Assembly: GCF_947626835.1 (NCBI RefSeq)
Contig: NZ_CANQTS010000007.1
Location: 1 to 64,000 of the forward strand
Reading direction: 5' to 3'
Length of the DNA: 64,000 bases
Source of the DNA: an uncultured Acinetobacter sp.
GTDB lineage: Bacteria; Pseudomonadota; Gammaproteobacteria; Pseudomonadales; Moraxellaceae
Below are positions 1 through 9,211 of the stretch, one piece after another. Position numbers and translations under genes: made by a program. Within the stretch, counting starts at the first letter, position 1, and the number at the start of each line of letters is the position of its first letter. The notes under the pieces are model-generated. The model did not search any database. It saw nothing but the letters and a program-made list of their open reading frames with translations, and had not been told where the DNA came from.

Positions 1-45
1 CTGACCCCTGTTGAATACAGAAATCAGTCCTTAGAATCTACCTAA
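1..45 (+). CDS. IS3-family transposase (OrfB), last 14 codons only
   Basis: Frame 1 reads LTPVEYRNQSLEST and then TAA. A P-x-E-Y-R motif just before the stop is characteristic of the extreme C-terminus of IS3-family OrfB (DDE) transposases, and a terminal inverted repeat follows within 25 bases, as expected for that family. Everything upstream, including the catalytic residues, is off the window, so it cannot be judged whether the element is intact. Confidence 0.6.
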   Translation: MTPVEYRNQSLEST

Positions 46-70
46 CTTGGAGTCCAACTTTTTGGGGTCA
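1..70 (+). mobile_element. Right end of an IS3-family insertion sequence (partial)
   Basis: The window opens inside an insertion sequence. The last codons of a transposase are followed by a terminal inverted repeat reading GGAGTCCAACTTTTTGGGGTCA and ending near position 70. Its reverse complement starts TGACCCCAAAAAGTTGGAC, a typical IS3-family tip. The left end and target duplication lie outside the window, so subgroup and exact boundary are uncertain. Confidence 0.65.
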
Positions 71-92
71 GATCATCATGTTGGGCTTTTTG

Positions 93-2747
93 TTATTTAG
101 AGTCACTAGGCATCGGAGCAATATAAGCAATAATTAGCATAATCACACCTGCGCCCAAAAATGACAAAACACGGCTTAAAGTACCAATATTGGCCAAATC
201 GAGTAACACTAATTTTAGATTGACCAACACCAAAATACTGCCGCCTAACACCCATATCCCTTTTAAGTGACGACGACTAGCAAATTGCATGGTGATTAAA
301 GCCAAAACTGCCCAAAGTAAAGTCAGACTCAGTTGTACGGTCGAATCTTGCCAAAGGCCAGTTTCGTTATACGGCGTGTCTAAATACACATGTAAAGCAC
401 GTAGCATGATGTAACTACTCAGCCATAAGCCGCCAAGCACACTACACACCCCAACTAAACCTTGCTCTAAGCCAGATTTTTGTTGTTGTAGCAACACCCA
501 AATAAAAGCAATCAATACCGCAAGGCTCACCGCATCAAAAGGATTTAAAATCGGCAAAATATAAGCATTAAAACTATGCTGCTCAAACAACTGCGAACTG
601 ATCATCCACATCGCCATTAGTACCAACGCGCTTCTAGCTTGCCAAAATTGCTGCCACGGTTGACCTTGTTTGGCGCACCACAGCGCAAAACCAAGCGGTA
701 AAATCACTAAACCCACAAATGGCATATGTGGTAACAGACTACTACTTGCCAAAGCCAAACTGATTAAGGTGGTTAAGCTAATCCATTCACGATCCTGCTC
801 AAGTGCGCTTAGCGGTCGCATACAGACTGCAGCAATACACAGCAAAGCTGCGCAGAATAAGCCTTGTTCAAGCCCGCTATCCCAAACAATCACGCCCGCT
901 TGCGTATGGGCAAACAGCAACCAAAAAGCGTAAGCAAACATAGGTACTAAACCAATCCATTTTGGCAAAGCCCATGTCCACGTTGCACCGCGATACGTCA
1001 ATAACTCATTGATGATCAGGTATGCCACGCTCAAGATTAAAAGCGTGCTGACACTTTGCAGTGGACCTGTTAATGCATCGAGCACTAACCACTGTAACAA
1101 CACCACATTGACCAACATTAAGCCGCTCAGCAATAACACATCTAAGCTTTTGAGTTGCTGACGTGCATGTGGCTGAATATTGCTAAAAATGATTGCTGCG
1201 CTATAACATACCGCTAAAATCCAATATACCGTACGTGGTACATCGCTTAATTCCACAAAGTAATAGGTAGCCACCCCACCTGCAATTGCCAGCAAAGCCA
1301 TGGCAATATAACGCCCAATGTCAGAATCACGTTTTAAAGCAATCACCAGCATCGCTATACCTAAAATAGCCCAACCCATGACGCCCCATTCGGCAGGCAA
1401 AATAATTGCAGGAATAAAAGCTGCGAAAATTAAGCTTAAAGCTAAATAGCTTTGTTTAATCCAGCCCATCTGTTGTTGCTGTTTAGCAAGCACATATAGA
1501 ACAGCATATAACACGGCGTAACCAGCACTTAAAGCAGCTTGCATCATGGTCTGTTCAAAATAAATCAAATATAAACACGCATAGGCAAGTAATGGTGCAC
1601 CAAATAACAAGCCTAAATCTAAGCTCGGTTGCAAAGAAAAGCTGTGTAAATCTTGCTTACGCAGTAATTGACTAAAACGAAAAGCCAACCAAATAAACAA
1701 CAGGCTGTGTAATACCACCAAAAGCGCAATCTGATCTTGTTGAGTGTCATTGGCATGCAACAGCACATAGCCGCCTGCAATGCCTAAGGTAATTAAAAAG
1801 CCCACCTGATTGAGCACTTTCCATGGACGCAATGTGGTGAGTACGCCCATCACTAAATTGACCACCAAGTAGTAGCTCAAAAATTCAGTGGCACTGGCAT
1901 TGCGAATCGGCAAAGTAAAAGGCGCAACATAAGCAATCAGCATGGCCATGAGTGCCAATTCGCGACTGTTTTGCTTGAGGCTTAAATAAATACTTAAAGC
2001 CATCAGTGCTAAAAACAGCACACTGACCACAGCAAAATTGGCTAGGATTTGATTGTAGTAGCTAAAAAATAACGTGAAGCACAACGTGGCGATCCCTAAA
2101 CCCTGTAAGGCCAAGGCAAAGCTACGATTTTTAGCGCTTAAATACACCCCAAAGGCGGTGATGGCAGTAGCAGTGATCGCCACAGCAGCCAGTTTTAGAT
2201 TTAAACTGATTTGCCAATGTTCGGTGGCAAAGCGCAACAACAGCACCACGCCAATCACTAACACTAAAATGGCGCCCTTTAGCACCAAATTTCCGCTCAA
2301 TAACCAATCGGTCAAACTGTTGGGCAAGGAAGCTTGATACTCAGCAGAAGGTGTATTACTTAGGTTAGTGCTAGCAAAGGGTGCTTCTACCGCTGTATTG
2401 GGAATGTATTGCGGCTGTTGTTCTAAGCGCTGCTCGATATGCCGTAGCCAACTGAGTAAAAAATAAATCCATAGGCTCAATGCAGCCGCCAATAACCACG
2501 ACCACGACATAAACGCGGCAAATACCGCCAAAATTGAGGCCAAATATAAAGGAACCCGTGAACGTGCCATGTGCTGTGGCTCGGCTTTGTGTGCCAAAGC
2601 ATTCACGTACTGCATAATACTGATCACAAATGCAGCCCCACATAACAAACTCACGATGGGATGATCAAGCACAAACCACGAACCAATCCCCACCACGAGC
2701 AAGCTCAACAGCCACATCATGCGTTGTTCAGATTGCTGACTCACCAT
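93..2747 (-). CDS. DUF2339 polytopic membrane protein
   Basis: An 884-residue inner-membrane protein made almost wholly of hydrophobic helices. The N-terminus has two closely spaced segments, then a short polar stretch (about residues 100-145, 'LRHIEQRLEQQ' followed by Ser/Asn/Pro-rich sequence), then some twenty or more further segments to the end. Length and layout fit the DUF2339 family, whose function is not established. It is divergent from polA, with about 110 bases between the starts. Its stop lies only about 20 bases from the end of the IS3-family remnant, so that insertion sits just behind the gene without breaking it. The start (ATG preceded by a GAGAA-like site) is reasonable. Family assignment is from overall character, not from a motif. 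Confidence 0.75.
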   Translation of the reverse strand: MVSQQSEQRMMWLLSLLVVGIGSWFVLDHPIVSLLCGAAFVISIMQYVNALAHKAEPQHMARSRVPLYLASILAVFAAFMSWSWLLAAALSLWIYFLLSWLRHIEQRLEQQPQYIPNTAVEAPFASTNLSNTPSAEYQASLPNSLTDWLLSGNLVLKGAILVLVIGVVLLLRFATEHWQISLNLKLAAVAITATAITAFGVYLSAKNRSFALALQGLGIATLCFTLFFSYYNQILANFAVVSVLFLALMALSIYLSLKQNSRELALMAMLIAYVAPFTLPIRNASATEFLSYYLVVNLVMGVLTTLRPWKVLNQVGFLITLGIAGGYVLLHANDTQQDQIALLVVLHSLLFIWLAFRFSQLLRKQDLHSFSLQPSLDLGLLFGAPLLAYACLYLIYFEQTMMQAALSAGYAVLYAVLYVLAKQQQQMGWIKQSYLALSLIFAAFIPAIILPAEWGVMGWAILGIAMLVIALKRDSDIGRYIAMALLAIAGGVATYYFVELSDVPRTVYWILAVCYSAAIIFSNIQPHARQQLKSLDVLLLSGLMLVNVVLLQWLVLDALTGPLQSVSTLLILSVAYLIINELLTYRGATWTWALPKWIGLVPMFAYAFWLLFAHTQAGVIVWDSGLEQGLFCAALLCIAAVCMRPLSALEQDREWISLTTLISLALASSSLLPHMPFVGLVILPLGFALWCAKQGQPWQQFWQARSALVLMAMWMISSQLFEQHSFNAYILPILNPFDAVSLAVLIAFIWVLLQQQKSGLEQGLVGVCSVLGGLWLSSYIMLRALHVYLDTPYNETGLWQDSTVQLSLTLLWAVLALITMQFASRRHLKGIWVLGGSILVLVNLKLVLLDLANIGTLSRVLSFLGAGVIMLIIAYIAPMPSDSK

Positions 2748-2856
2748 GATTTTATTCTCAAGTGTTTTGTTGATAATACATCAGTCGATGGGATGTTGAA
2801 TGGCATAGTGTTAAAATCAAAGCCAATACTGTTAGTTGCAAAAATTAGGATCTCTC

Positions 2857-5607
2857 ATGCCCCCATTTGTTTTGGTGGATGGCTCATATTTTTTATTTCG
2901 TGCCTTTCACGCCCTGCCGCCTTTAACCACGTCAACAGGCTTACATACCAATGCGGTACGTGGCGCAATTTCTGCCATTCAAAAATTGATGCGTCGCACC
3001 CAACCAACCCATATGGCCGTGATTTTTGATACCGCAGAGCCAACTTTTCGTCATCATTTATCGCCCATGTATAAAGGTGATCGTCCAAGTATGCCAAGCG
3101 AGTTGGCCGAGCAAATCCCTTATTTACACGACTTAATTCGTGCGTTAGGGATTCCACTGCATTATTTATCGGGTGCCGAGGCTGACGATATTATTGGCAC
3201 ATTAGCAAAACGTGCCGAAGCTTTAGGACATCAAGTTTTGATCTCCACAGGCGATAAAGACATGGCGCAATTGGTGACTGAAAAAGTGACCTTAGAAGAC
3301 AGCTTTAAAGAGCGCCCAATGGATGTACAAGGCGTCTTTGATAAATTTGGGGTGTGGCCACATCAAATTATTGATTACTTAACCCTCATGGGCGATGCCT
3401 CTGATGGCATTATGGGGGTACCGGGTGTCGGACAAAAAACCGCAGCCAAGCTACTCACCGAATATGGCTCGATTGGCAGTATTTTAGAAAATGTCGATCA
3501 AATTAAAGGTAAGGTTGGTCAAAATATTAAAGACAGCGTAGAAGGGATTGCGCTTGATCATCAACTGGCGAGTATTGTCTGCGACCTTGATTTAACTTTC
3601 GGTTATGACGATCTTAAAATTCAAGAACCTAATGTCAATGAATTACGTCGTTTATACACCGAACTTGAGTTTCGTAATCAATTACAGTCGCTTGATCATC
3701 CCAACAACCCTAACAGCTCGCAATATCAAAAAATCAATCAAGCTTTGGCTACGCAAAGCCCTGAAGCTGTACAACAAGCCGCAGAAACCAGTCAAGATGA
3801 CCAATTGGGCCAAGCCAAATACCATACCATTTTAAGCCAAGCCGATTGGGACAGCTTATGGGCACGTTTAAATACCGCAACCCGTTTTGCTTTTGACACC
3901 GAAACCACGAGTTTAGATTATCGTATTGCGGAAATTGTCGGCTTTTCGGTGGCATTTGATGCCCAAGATGCCTATTACGTCCCATTGGCACATGATTATG
4001 AAGGTGCACCGCAACAATTAAATCGCGATGTCATCTTAGCGCAAATTAAACCGATTTTAGAAAATCCAAATATTGATAAAATTGGCCATCATCTTAAATA
4101 CGATGCGCATGTGTTAGAAAATCATGGCATTCATTTACAAGGTTGGTATTTTGATACCATGCTCGCCTCTTATGTCTTAAATTCTGTGGCGACTCGTCAT
4201 GGTATGGATGATGTAGCGCGCGTGTATTTAAGTCACTTTACCACTACGTTTGAGCAAATTGCCGGTAAAGGCGCCAAGCAAAAAACCTTTAATCAAATTG
4301 AACTTGAAGTGGCTGCCGCTTATGCTGCAGAAGATGCTCATGTGACCTATCGTCTATATGAAGTCTTAGATGAAAAGCTCAAAGCTGTGCCTGAACTGAG
4401 CCATATTTTACACCATATTGAAATGCCAACCGCGCGTGTACTCACGCTTATGGAAGAAAATGGAATTCAACTGGATTTGGCTTTTCTTGCGCAATTGGGC
4501 AATGATTTTGAAGCTGCCATTGCAAGTTTAGAGCAGCAAATCATTGAACTTGCCGGTGAAAGCTTTAACGTCAGCTCACCTAAACAAGTCGGTGAAATCT
4601 TATTTGAAAAATTAGGACTCAAAGGCGGTAAAAAAACCTCAACAGGTCAATACAGCACCAATGAAAGTATTTTAGAAAAATTAGAGCACCCGATTGCTGA
4701 GTTGATTTTAGACTATCGCGGCTTAACCAAGCTGAAAAGCACGTACACCAATGGCTTAATCAAACAAGCCAATGAAAGTAGTGCGCGTGTGCATACCAGT
4801 TATCATCAAGCTTTAACTGCAACAGGTCGTTTATCATCAACCGACCCAAACTTGCAAAATATTCCAGTGCGTGAGCAAATTGGGCGTCAAATTCGTAAAG
4901 CGTTTGTGGCACCACAAGGTCGTGTATTACTGGCAGCCGATTACTCACAAATTGAGTTACGCTTAATGGCGCATTTTTCTCAAGATGATGCTTTAGTGGA
5001 TGCTTTTAATCACAATCAAGATGTGCATCGTCGTACAGCGGCCGAAGTCTTAGGCATTGCATTAGAAGATGTAACCGGTGATCAACGTCGTCAAGCCAAA
5101 GCGGTTAACTTTGGTCTGCTGTATGGTATGTCAGAATTTGGTTTAACCCGTCAGTTGGGTTTTAGTCGTCAAGAATCACAAGATTATATTAAGAAATACT
5201 TCCATCGTTATCCGGGTATTTATGAATATATGCAACGCACCCGTCAAGTGGCTTTAGAGCAAGGCTATATTGAAACCATTAGCGGTCGCCGTTTATATAC
5301 GCCAGACATCAACGCGCGCAACATGATGGTACGTAAAGCAGCTGAACGCGCAGCCATCAATGCACCGCTACAAGGGTCAGCAGCTGATATTATTAAAATG
5401 GCCATGATTGAAGTAGATAAAATTTTGCCTCAAGATCAAGCTAAATTATTACTGCAAGTACACGATGAATTGGTATTTGAAGTGGATGCTGAAATTGCCG
5501 ACCAATTGGCTGAGCAATTGCGTGAGGTGATGCAATCGGTGATGCAGTTGTCTGTACCGTTAATTGTTGAAGTAGGCAAAGGACTCAACTGGGACGAAGC
5601 TCACTAA
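2857..5607 (+). CDS. polA: DNA polymerase I
   Basis: Fills gaps, removes RNA primers and acts in excision repair. The 5'-nuclease domain (about 1-300) has the AEADDIIG, STGDKDMAQLV and GDASDGIMGVPGVGQKTA motifs. The 3'-5' exonuclease domain (about 330-510) keeps the catalytic pair in FDTETTSLD (D347, E349), so proofreading is probably active. The polymerase domain has motif A (AADYSQIELR, D695), motif B (RRQAKAVNFGLLYGMS) and motif C (VHDE, 869-872). The 916-residue length is normal. The ORF track begins at a TTG (2836); the ATG at 2857 is preferred because AGGA lies 8 bases upstream and the family's usual N-terminus (PPFVLVDGSYFLFRAF) begins there. The gene ends in a strong terminator shared with yggT. 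Confidence 0.98.
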   Translation: MPPFVLVDGSYFLFRAFHALPPLTTSTGLHTNAVRGAISAIQKLMRRTQPTHMAVIFDTAEPTFRHHLSPMYKGDRPSMPSELAEQIPYLHDLIRALGIPLHYLSGAEADDIIGTLAKRAEALGHQVLISTGDKDMAQLVTEKVTLEDSFKERPMDVQGVFDKFGVWPHQIIDYLTLMGDASDGIMGVPGVGQKTAAKLLTEYGSIGSILENVDQIKGKVGQNIKDSVEGIALDHQLASIVCDLDLTFGYDDLKIQEPNVNELRRLYTELEFRNQLQSLDHPNNPNSSQYQKINQALATQSPEAVQQAAETSQDDQLGQAKYHTILSQADWDSLWARLNTATRFAFDTETTSLDYRIAEIVGFSVAFDAQDAYYVPLAHDYEGAPQQLNRDVILAQIKPILENPNIDKIGHHLKYDAHVLENHGIHLQGWYFDTMLASYVLNSVATRHGMDDVARVYLSHFTTTFEQIAGKGAKQKTFNQIELEVAAAYAAEDAHVTYRLYEVLDEKLKAVPELSHILHHIEMPTARVLTLMEENGIQLDLAFLAQLGNDFEAAIASLEQQIIELAGESFNVSSPKQVGEILFEKLGLKGGKKTSTGQYSTNESILEKLEHPIAELILDYRGLTKLKSTYTNGLIKQANESSARVHTSYHQALTATGRLSSTDPNLQNIPVREQIGRQIRKAFVAPQGRVLLAADYSQIELRLMAHFSQDDALVDAFNHNQDVHRRTAAEVLGIALEDVTGDQRRQAKAVNFGLLYGMSEFGLTRQLGFSRQESQDYIKKYFHRYPGIYEYMQRTRQVALEQGYIETISGRRLYTPDINARNMMVRKAAERAAINAPLQGSAADIIKMAMIEVDKILPQDQAKLLLQVHDELVFEVDAEIADQLAEQLREVMQSVMQLSVPLIVEVGKGLNWDEAH

Positions 5608-5616
5608 ACTTTAAAT

Positions 5617-5647
5617 AAAAAAAAGGACGCCACGGCGTCCTTTTTTT
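5617..5647. terminator. Bidirectional terminator, polA / yggT
   Basis: The hairpin GGACGC-CACG-GCGTCC is flanked by an A-run on the left and a T-run on the right, so it can act for polA (+) and the convergent yggT (-). Confidence 0.9.
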
Positions 5648-5657
5648 AAATCTTGAT

Positions 5658-6206
5658 TTATACAATTGAGCTGAGCATCATTTGTGCAATATACAAGGTA
5701 AAAAACGCTAAGATAGGCGACAAATCAATCATTCCCATATTGGGCATAATCTTACGAAACGGCGCCAGCATAGGTTCGGCCAATTCTTGAATCACGTCAA
5801 TATAAGGCGAACGTGTTTGGCTAAACATTAAAATCCAACTACAAATAATATAAGCAAACAATAAGTACTTTAAGATCGATACTAATGAATGCAGCATCGA
5901 CAACACCGTGGTTAAAATAAAGTAGCCTGCCCCACCTGTGGGTTGTGCATTTAAATATTTAAAGCCAAATACTTTCAGGAAATACAATAAAACGGTTAGT
6001 ACCAATGCCGCCAAATTGACACGTCCACCTGCAATGGTAGGCAAAATACGCCCAAATACATCAACAATTTTAGTGGCTTTGGTGGTAGACAGCACCACAG
6101 GGTTATAGCTATTCACCCCAGCCAATTGCATTAAAAAGCGGAAGAACAGCAATAAAATTGCGACATTAATAATAATGTCAAAAAATAGCGCAGAGGTTGA
6201 ACCCAT
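5658..6206 (-). CDS. yggT: YggT family integral membrane protein
   Basis: A 182-residue protein with two related hydrophobic halves, each a YGGT-type unit (about residues 10-30 and 60-80; 95-120 and 150-180). The motif PMLAPFRKIMPNMGMIDLSPI in the second half is the family hallmark. YggT proteins are small membrane proteins of uncertain role, linked to osmotic tolerance and, in some lineages, to cell-division or envelope functions. The gene lies 24 bases downstream of proC, the classic proC-yggT arrangement, so the two are probably co-transcribed. The start has AGGAAAA upstream. Confidence 0.9.
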   Translation of the reverse strand: MGSTSALFFDIIINVAILLLFFRFLMQLAGVNSYNPVVLSTTKATKIVDVFGRILPTIAGGRVNLAALVLTVLLYFLKVFGFKYLNAQPTGGAGYFILTTVLSMLHSLVSILKYLLFAYIICSWILMFSQTRSPYIDVIQELAEPMLAPFRKIMPNMGMIDLSPILAFFTLYIAQMMLSSIV

Positions 6207-6230
6207 ACTTGAATTTTCCTAATCAAAAAT

Positions 6231-7061
6231 TTATTTGCTGCTTTCGCTTAACTCTTGTGCCAGTTCTTGACTACGGCTTTTGGCTGCAGCTAAGGCAGCT
6301 TGAATATTTTGCGAAATTTGTGCATGGTCAAATACTTCAATCGCCGCTTGTGTGGTGCCATTTGGCGACGTGACATTTTTGCGTAATTGGGCTGGGCTAT
6401 TGGCACTGGTGATCGCCATTTGGGCAGCCCCTAATGCTGTTTGTAAGGTTAAAGCTGTTGCAGTTTTTTCATCTAAACCTAAATTCTTACCAGCACGGAT
6501 CATGCTTTCCATCATATAGAAGAAATAAGCAGGTCCTGAACCTGATACCGCAGTTACTGCATCAATTTGCGATTCAACAGGTACCCAAATGGTTAAACCT
6601 GTTGCCGCCAAAATTTGGCTGGCTAAATCACGATCTGCCTGATTCATAGCTTCATTGGCAAATAAACCATGTGCACCAATTTGCACCAAAGCTGGTGTAT
6701 TTGGCATCACACGTACTACACGCTCTGTGCCTAACAAATTGGCAATTGTTGCCACTTCTGCACCCGCGACAATAGATACAATCAATTTGCCATCACATAA
6801 ACCATGTAGTGGTTTTAACACCTGAGACAAGACTTGTGGCTTGACTGCAAATACCACAACATCGGCAACTAAAACCGCAGCTGCATTGTCTGTGGTAACT
6901 TGCACGCCTTTTTCAGCAAGGAGATCACGCACCCCTTCTACTGGATCAGACACTGTAATACGTGTCGGTGCTAAACCGCGAGCAATTAAGCCACCAATTA
7001 AGGCTTGTGCCATATTGCCGCCACCAATAAAACTAATATTACAATCTAAAACAGCGCTCAT
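6231..7061 (-). CDS. proC: Pyrroline-5-carboxylate reductase
   Basis: Catalyses the last step of proline synthesis, NAD(P)H-dependent reduction of 1-pyrroline-5-carboxylate. The N-terminal Rossmann fold starts with ISFIGGGNMAQALIGGL. The central part has VVRVMPNTPALV. The C-terminal dimerisation domain contains the substrate-binding signature around AVSGSGPAYFFYMMESMI and ALGAAQM...LRKNVTSPNGTT. The 276-residue length is typical. It is first of a two-gene unit with yggT; AGAGAGA precedes the ATG. tilS ends 12 bases upstream, so read-through from the accA-tilS side is possible. Confidence 0.97.
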   Translation of the reverse strand: MSAVLDCNISFIGGGNMAQALIGGLIARGLAPTRITVSDPVEGVRDLLAEKGVQVTTDNAAAVLVADVVVFAVKPQVLSQVLKPLHGLCDGKLIVSIVAGAEVATIANLLGTERVVRVMPNTPALVQIGAHGLFANEAMNQADRDLASQILAATGLTIWVPVESQIDAVTAVSGSGPAYFFYMMESMIRAGKNLGLDEKTATALTLQTALGAAQMAITSANSPAQLRKNVTSPNGTTQAAIEVFDHAQISQNIQAALAAAKSRSQELAQELSESSK

Positions 7062-7073
7062 GATCTCTCTTGC

Positions 7074-8420
7074 TCAAGGGGTAGAAAACAATAATTGAGG
7101 TTGCCAGCCATGCTGTTGATTATACTGCGACTCGGCAAGCCAAAATCCTTTGGGGGTAAAAACACCTAGCATAACATTATCTTTACTTAATATTTGTATC
7201 TGATGTCGTTGCCAAGGAAAAATTTGCGCCGCTTGAATGGCTTTTTTAAGTGGCCAATGTCCAACGCGCCCATGTAAGTGAATCTTCTCGCCACCTATAC
7301 GCGGCATGACAGACAAAGGCTGCTCAAGCAAATCCCAACTTAGACCCCACGCCTGTTGCTCAATACAAAATTCACCGGCTGCCAGCTTAATCTTTTGGTC
7401 TAAAGACACACTCAATTCTTGAGGCACTGGGCTTTGCTGTTGGGCTAAATACTCAGCTTTGCTTAGTTTATATAAGACATTTTGATAGCGCAGATAATAA
7501 AATCCTGCATGATGTAAAGCTGACCGTGCATCGCTTTTTGCGGCAATCACTTCACTTTGTATGCGCTCCACTGTGGCTAAACTTGGGCGATATGCTGCTT
7601 GACCTTTGATCCAATTGGACAGCAACTGCCGTTGTCTTGGCATAGACAACTGTTGTAATAAGTTAAGATCAAGTTGATGGGCATCGCCACAAAACTCTAA
7701 ATCTTGCTTTGCTACCTCTGCCAAAATCTCAGCAGCATCTTGCATCAGCACACTGCTGCGGCTAATGGCTTGCTGCATTTGAGGAAAACGCGATTGTAAT
7801 AACGGCCATAGCTTTTCACGGCACCACGCCCGATCATAATGGGTATCAAAATTGGTGGGATCTTGAATATAGGCAATATGGTGTTGCTGCACCCATTGGC
7901 TAATCTGCTCACGCGATAGATTTAACAAGGGGCGCCAAATATTCAAATGTGTTCTTTGATCATGGATGCGCATAGCGCTTAAACCATCTACCCCACTGCC
8001 TGAAAACAAATGCAGTAATACCGTTTCGGCTTGATCTTGTTGATGATGAGCCAGCACTAAAATTTCATCAGGGGCAATATGCTGCTCAAAAGCCTGATAA
8101 CGGGCAATACGGGCTTGGTTTTCTAGATTGCCGTTTTGTACGTCAACCTCAGCCACCACACAGTTAAGATTGAGTTTTTCACATTCAAGGCGCACAAATT
8201 CGCCCCAACTGGCACTGTGTTGTTGCAGTTGATGGTTAATGTAAATGGCACGGATTTTGTGAGGAAATAATGCAGACATCACATGCAGCAGCAGCATGGA
8301 ATCCATGCCGCCACTACACGCAATTAAGAATTTTACATCAGCACTTGGCCAAGTGTTTAAGAGGCAAGACCTAAGTTGCTGCTGCCAAACTTCATTAAAC
8401 GTTGGTAACGTGCTTCGCAT
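7074..8420 (-). CDS. tilS: tRNA(Ile)-lysidine synthase
   Basis: Converts C34 of the CAU-anticodon isoleucine tRNA to lysidine with ATP and lysine, making it read AUA. The PP-loop ATP-binding motif is clear ([18 protein letters not shown], about 30-48). The N-type catalytic core follows, with [28 protein letters not shown]. The C-terminal domain (about 365-445) carries the [21 protein letters not shown] region expected of full-length TilS. Length is 448 residues. The chosen start puts the first 64 bases inside the 3' end of accA; the N-terminal residues [15 protein letters not shown] are plausible lead-in helix, but the ribosome site is weak, so the start is less certain than the function. Confidence 0.94.
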   Translation of the reverse strand: MRSTLPTFNEVWQQQLRSCLLNTWPSADVKFLIACSGGMDSMLLLHVMSALFPHKIRAIYINHQLQQHSASWGEFVRLECEKLNLNCVVAEVDVQNGNLENQARIARYQAFEQHIAPDEILVLAHHQQDQAETVLLHLFSGSGVDGLSAMRIHDQRTHLNIWRPLLNLSREQISQWVQQHHIAYIQDPTNFDTHYDRAWCREKLWPLLQSRFPQMQQAISRSSVLMQDAAEILAEVAKQDLEFCGDAHQLDLNLLQQLSMPRQRQLLSNWIKGQAAYRPSLATVERIQSEVIAAKSDARSALHHAGFYYLRYQNVLYKLSKAEYLAQQQSPVPQELSVSLDQKIKLAAGEFCIEQQAWGLSWDLLEQPLSVMPRIGGEKIHLHGRVGHWPLKKAIQAAQIFPWQRHQIQILSKDNVMLGVFTPKGFWLAESQYNQQHGWQPQLLFSTP

Positions 8421-9178
8421 CGCTCTTCGGCACTCATTGGTTCTAATTCAGCTAAGGCTTGTTTTAACACATCTTTGAGTGCATACATCACTTTTTCTGT
8501 GTTTAAATGCGCGCCTTCACCTTCATCGACCACATATTCAACAATTCCAATTTGCTTGAGCTTCTCTGCCGTTAAAGCTAAAGCTTCGCTGGCCTGTTCA
8601 GCTTTTTCAGCGGTTTTCCATAAAATAGAGGCACAGCCTTCAGGTGAAATCACCGAATAAATACTGTGTGATAACATCACCACACGATCGGCTACACCAA
8701 TACCTAAAGCACCGCCCGAACCGCCTTCACCCAGTACAGTAGCAACCACAGGTACTTTTAAGCTCGACAATTGCGCAAGGCTGGTTGCAATTGCTTCAGC
8801 TTGACCGCGTTCTTCTGCACCTACACCCGGGTATGCACCCATAGTGTCAATAAACGTAAAGACAGGTAAATTAAAACGCTCTGCCATATCCAATAAGCGT
8901 TGTGATTTACGGTAGCCTTCAGGGTTACACATACCAAAATTATGTTGCAGTTTTTCACGCGTGCTACGACCACGGTGTTGACCAATCACCATCACAGGTT
9001 GACCATCAAAGCGGGCTAAACCACCAATCATGGCACCATCATCACCAAATAAGCGGTCGCCATGCAACGCGTCAAATTCGTCAAAGATTTCACCAACGTA
9101 ATCCAAAAATTGCGGACGCTCCAGATGACGTGCAATTTGAACTGTTGTCCATGCTTTAGATACAGCTTTATTTTTCAT
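8357..9178 (-). CDS. accA: Acetyl-CoA carboxylase carboxyltransferase subunit alpha
   Basis: Forms, with AccD, the carboxyltransferase that moves CO2 from biotin to acetyl-CoA, the committed step of fatty acid synthesis. Visible family features are the N-terminal helix ([21 protein letters not shown]), [22 protein letters not shown], and the crotonase-fold oxyanion region [23 protein letters not shown] followed by [14 protein letters not shown]. At 273 residues it is shorter than the E. coli protein, which has a longer N-terminus. accD is not nearby. It overlaps the start of tilS by 64 bases and probably shares its transcript. Confidence 0.97.
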   Translation of the reverse strand: MKNKAVSKAWTTVQIARHLERPQFLDYVGEIFDEFDALHGDRLFGDDGAMIGGLARFDGQPVMVIGQHRGRSTREKLQHNFGMCNPEGYRKSQRLLDMAERFNLPVFTFIDTMGAYPGVGAEERGQAEAIATSLAQLSSLKVPVVATVLGEGGSGGALGIGVADRVVMLSHSIYSVISPEGCASILWKTAEKAEQASEALALTAEKLKQIGIVEYVVDEGEGAHLNTEKVMYALKDVLKQALAELEPMSAEERCEARYQRLMKFGSSNLGLAS

Positions 9179-9211
9179 AGGTCGACCATTATCCCTTAAT
9201 TAACCCGTTCG

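Noticed and set aside
2836-2856. TTG start of polA given by the track
   Set aside because: It would place AGGA inside the coding sequence and add seven residues absent from the family; ATG 2857 fits better.
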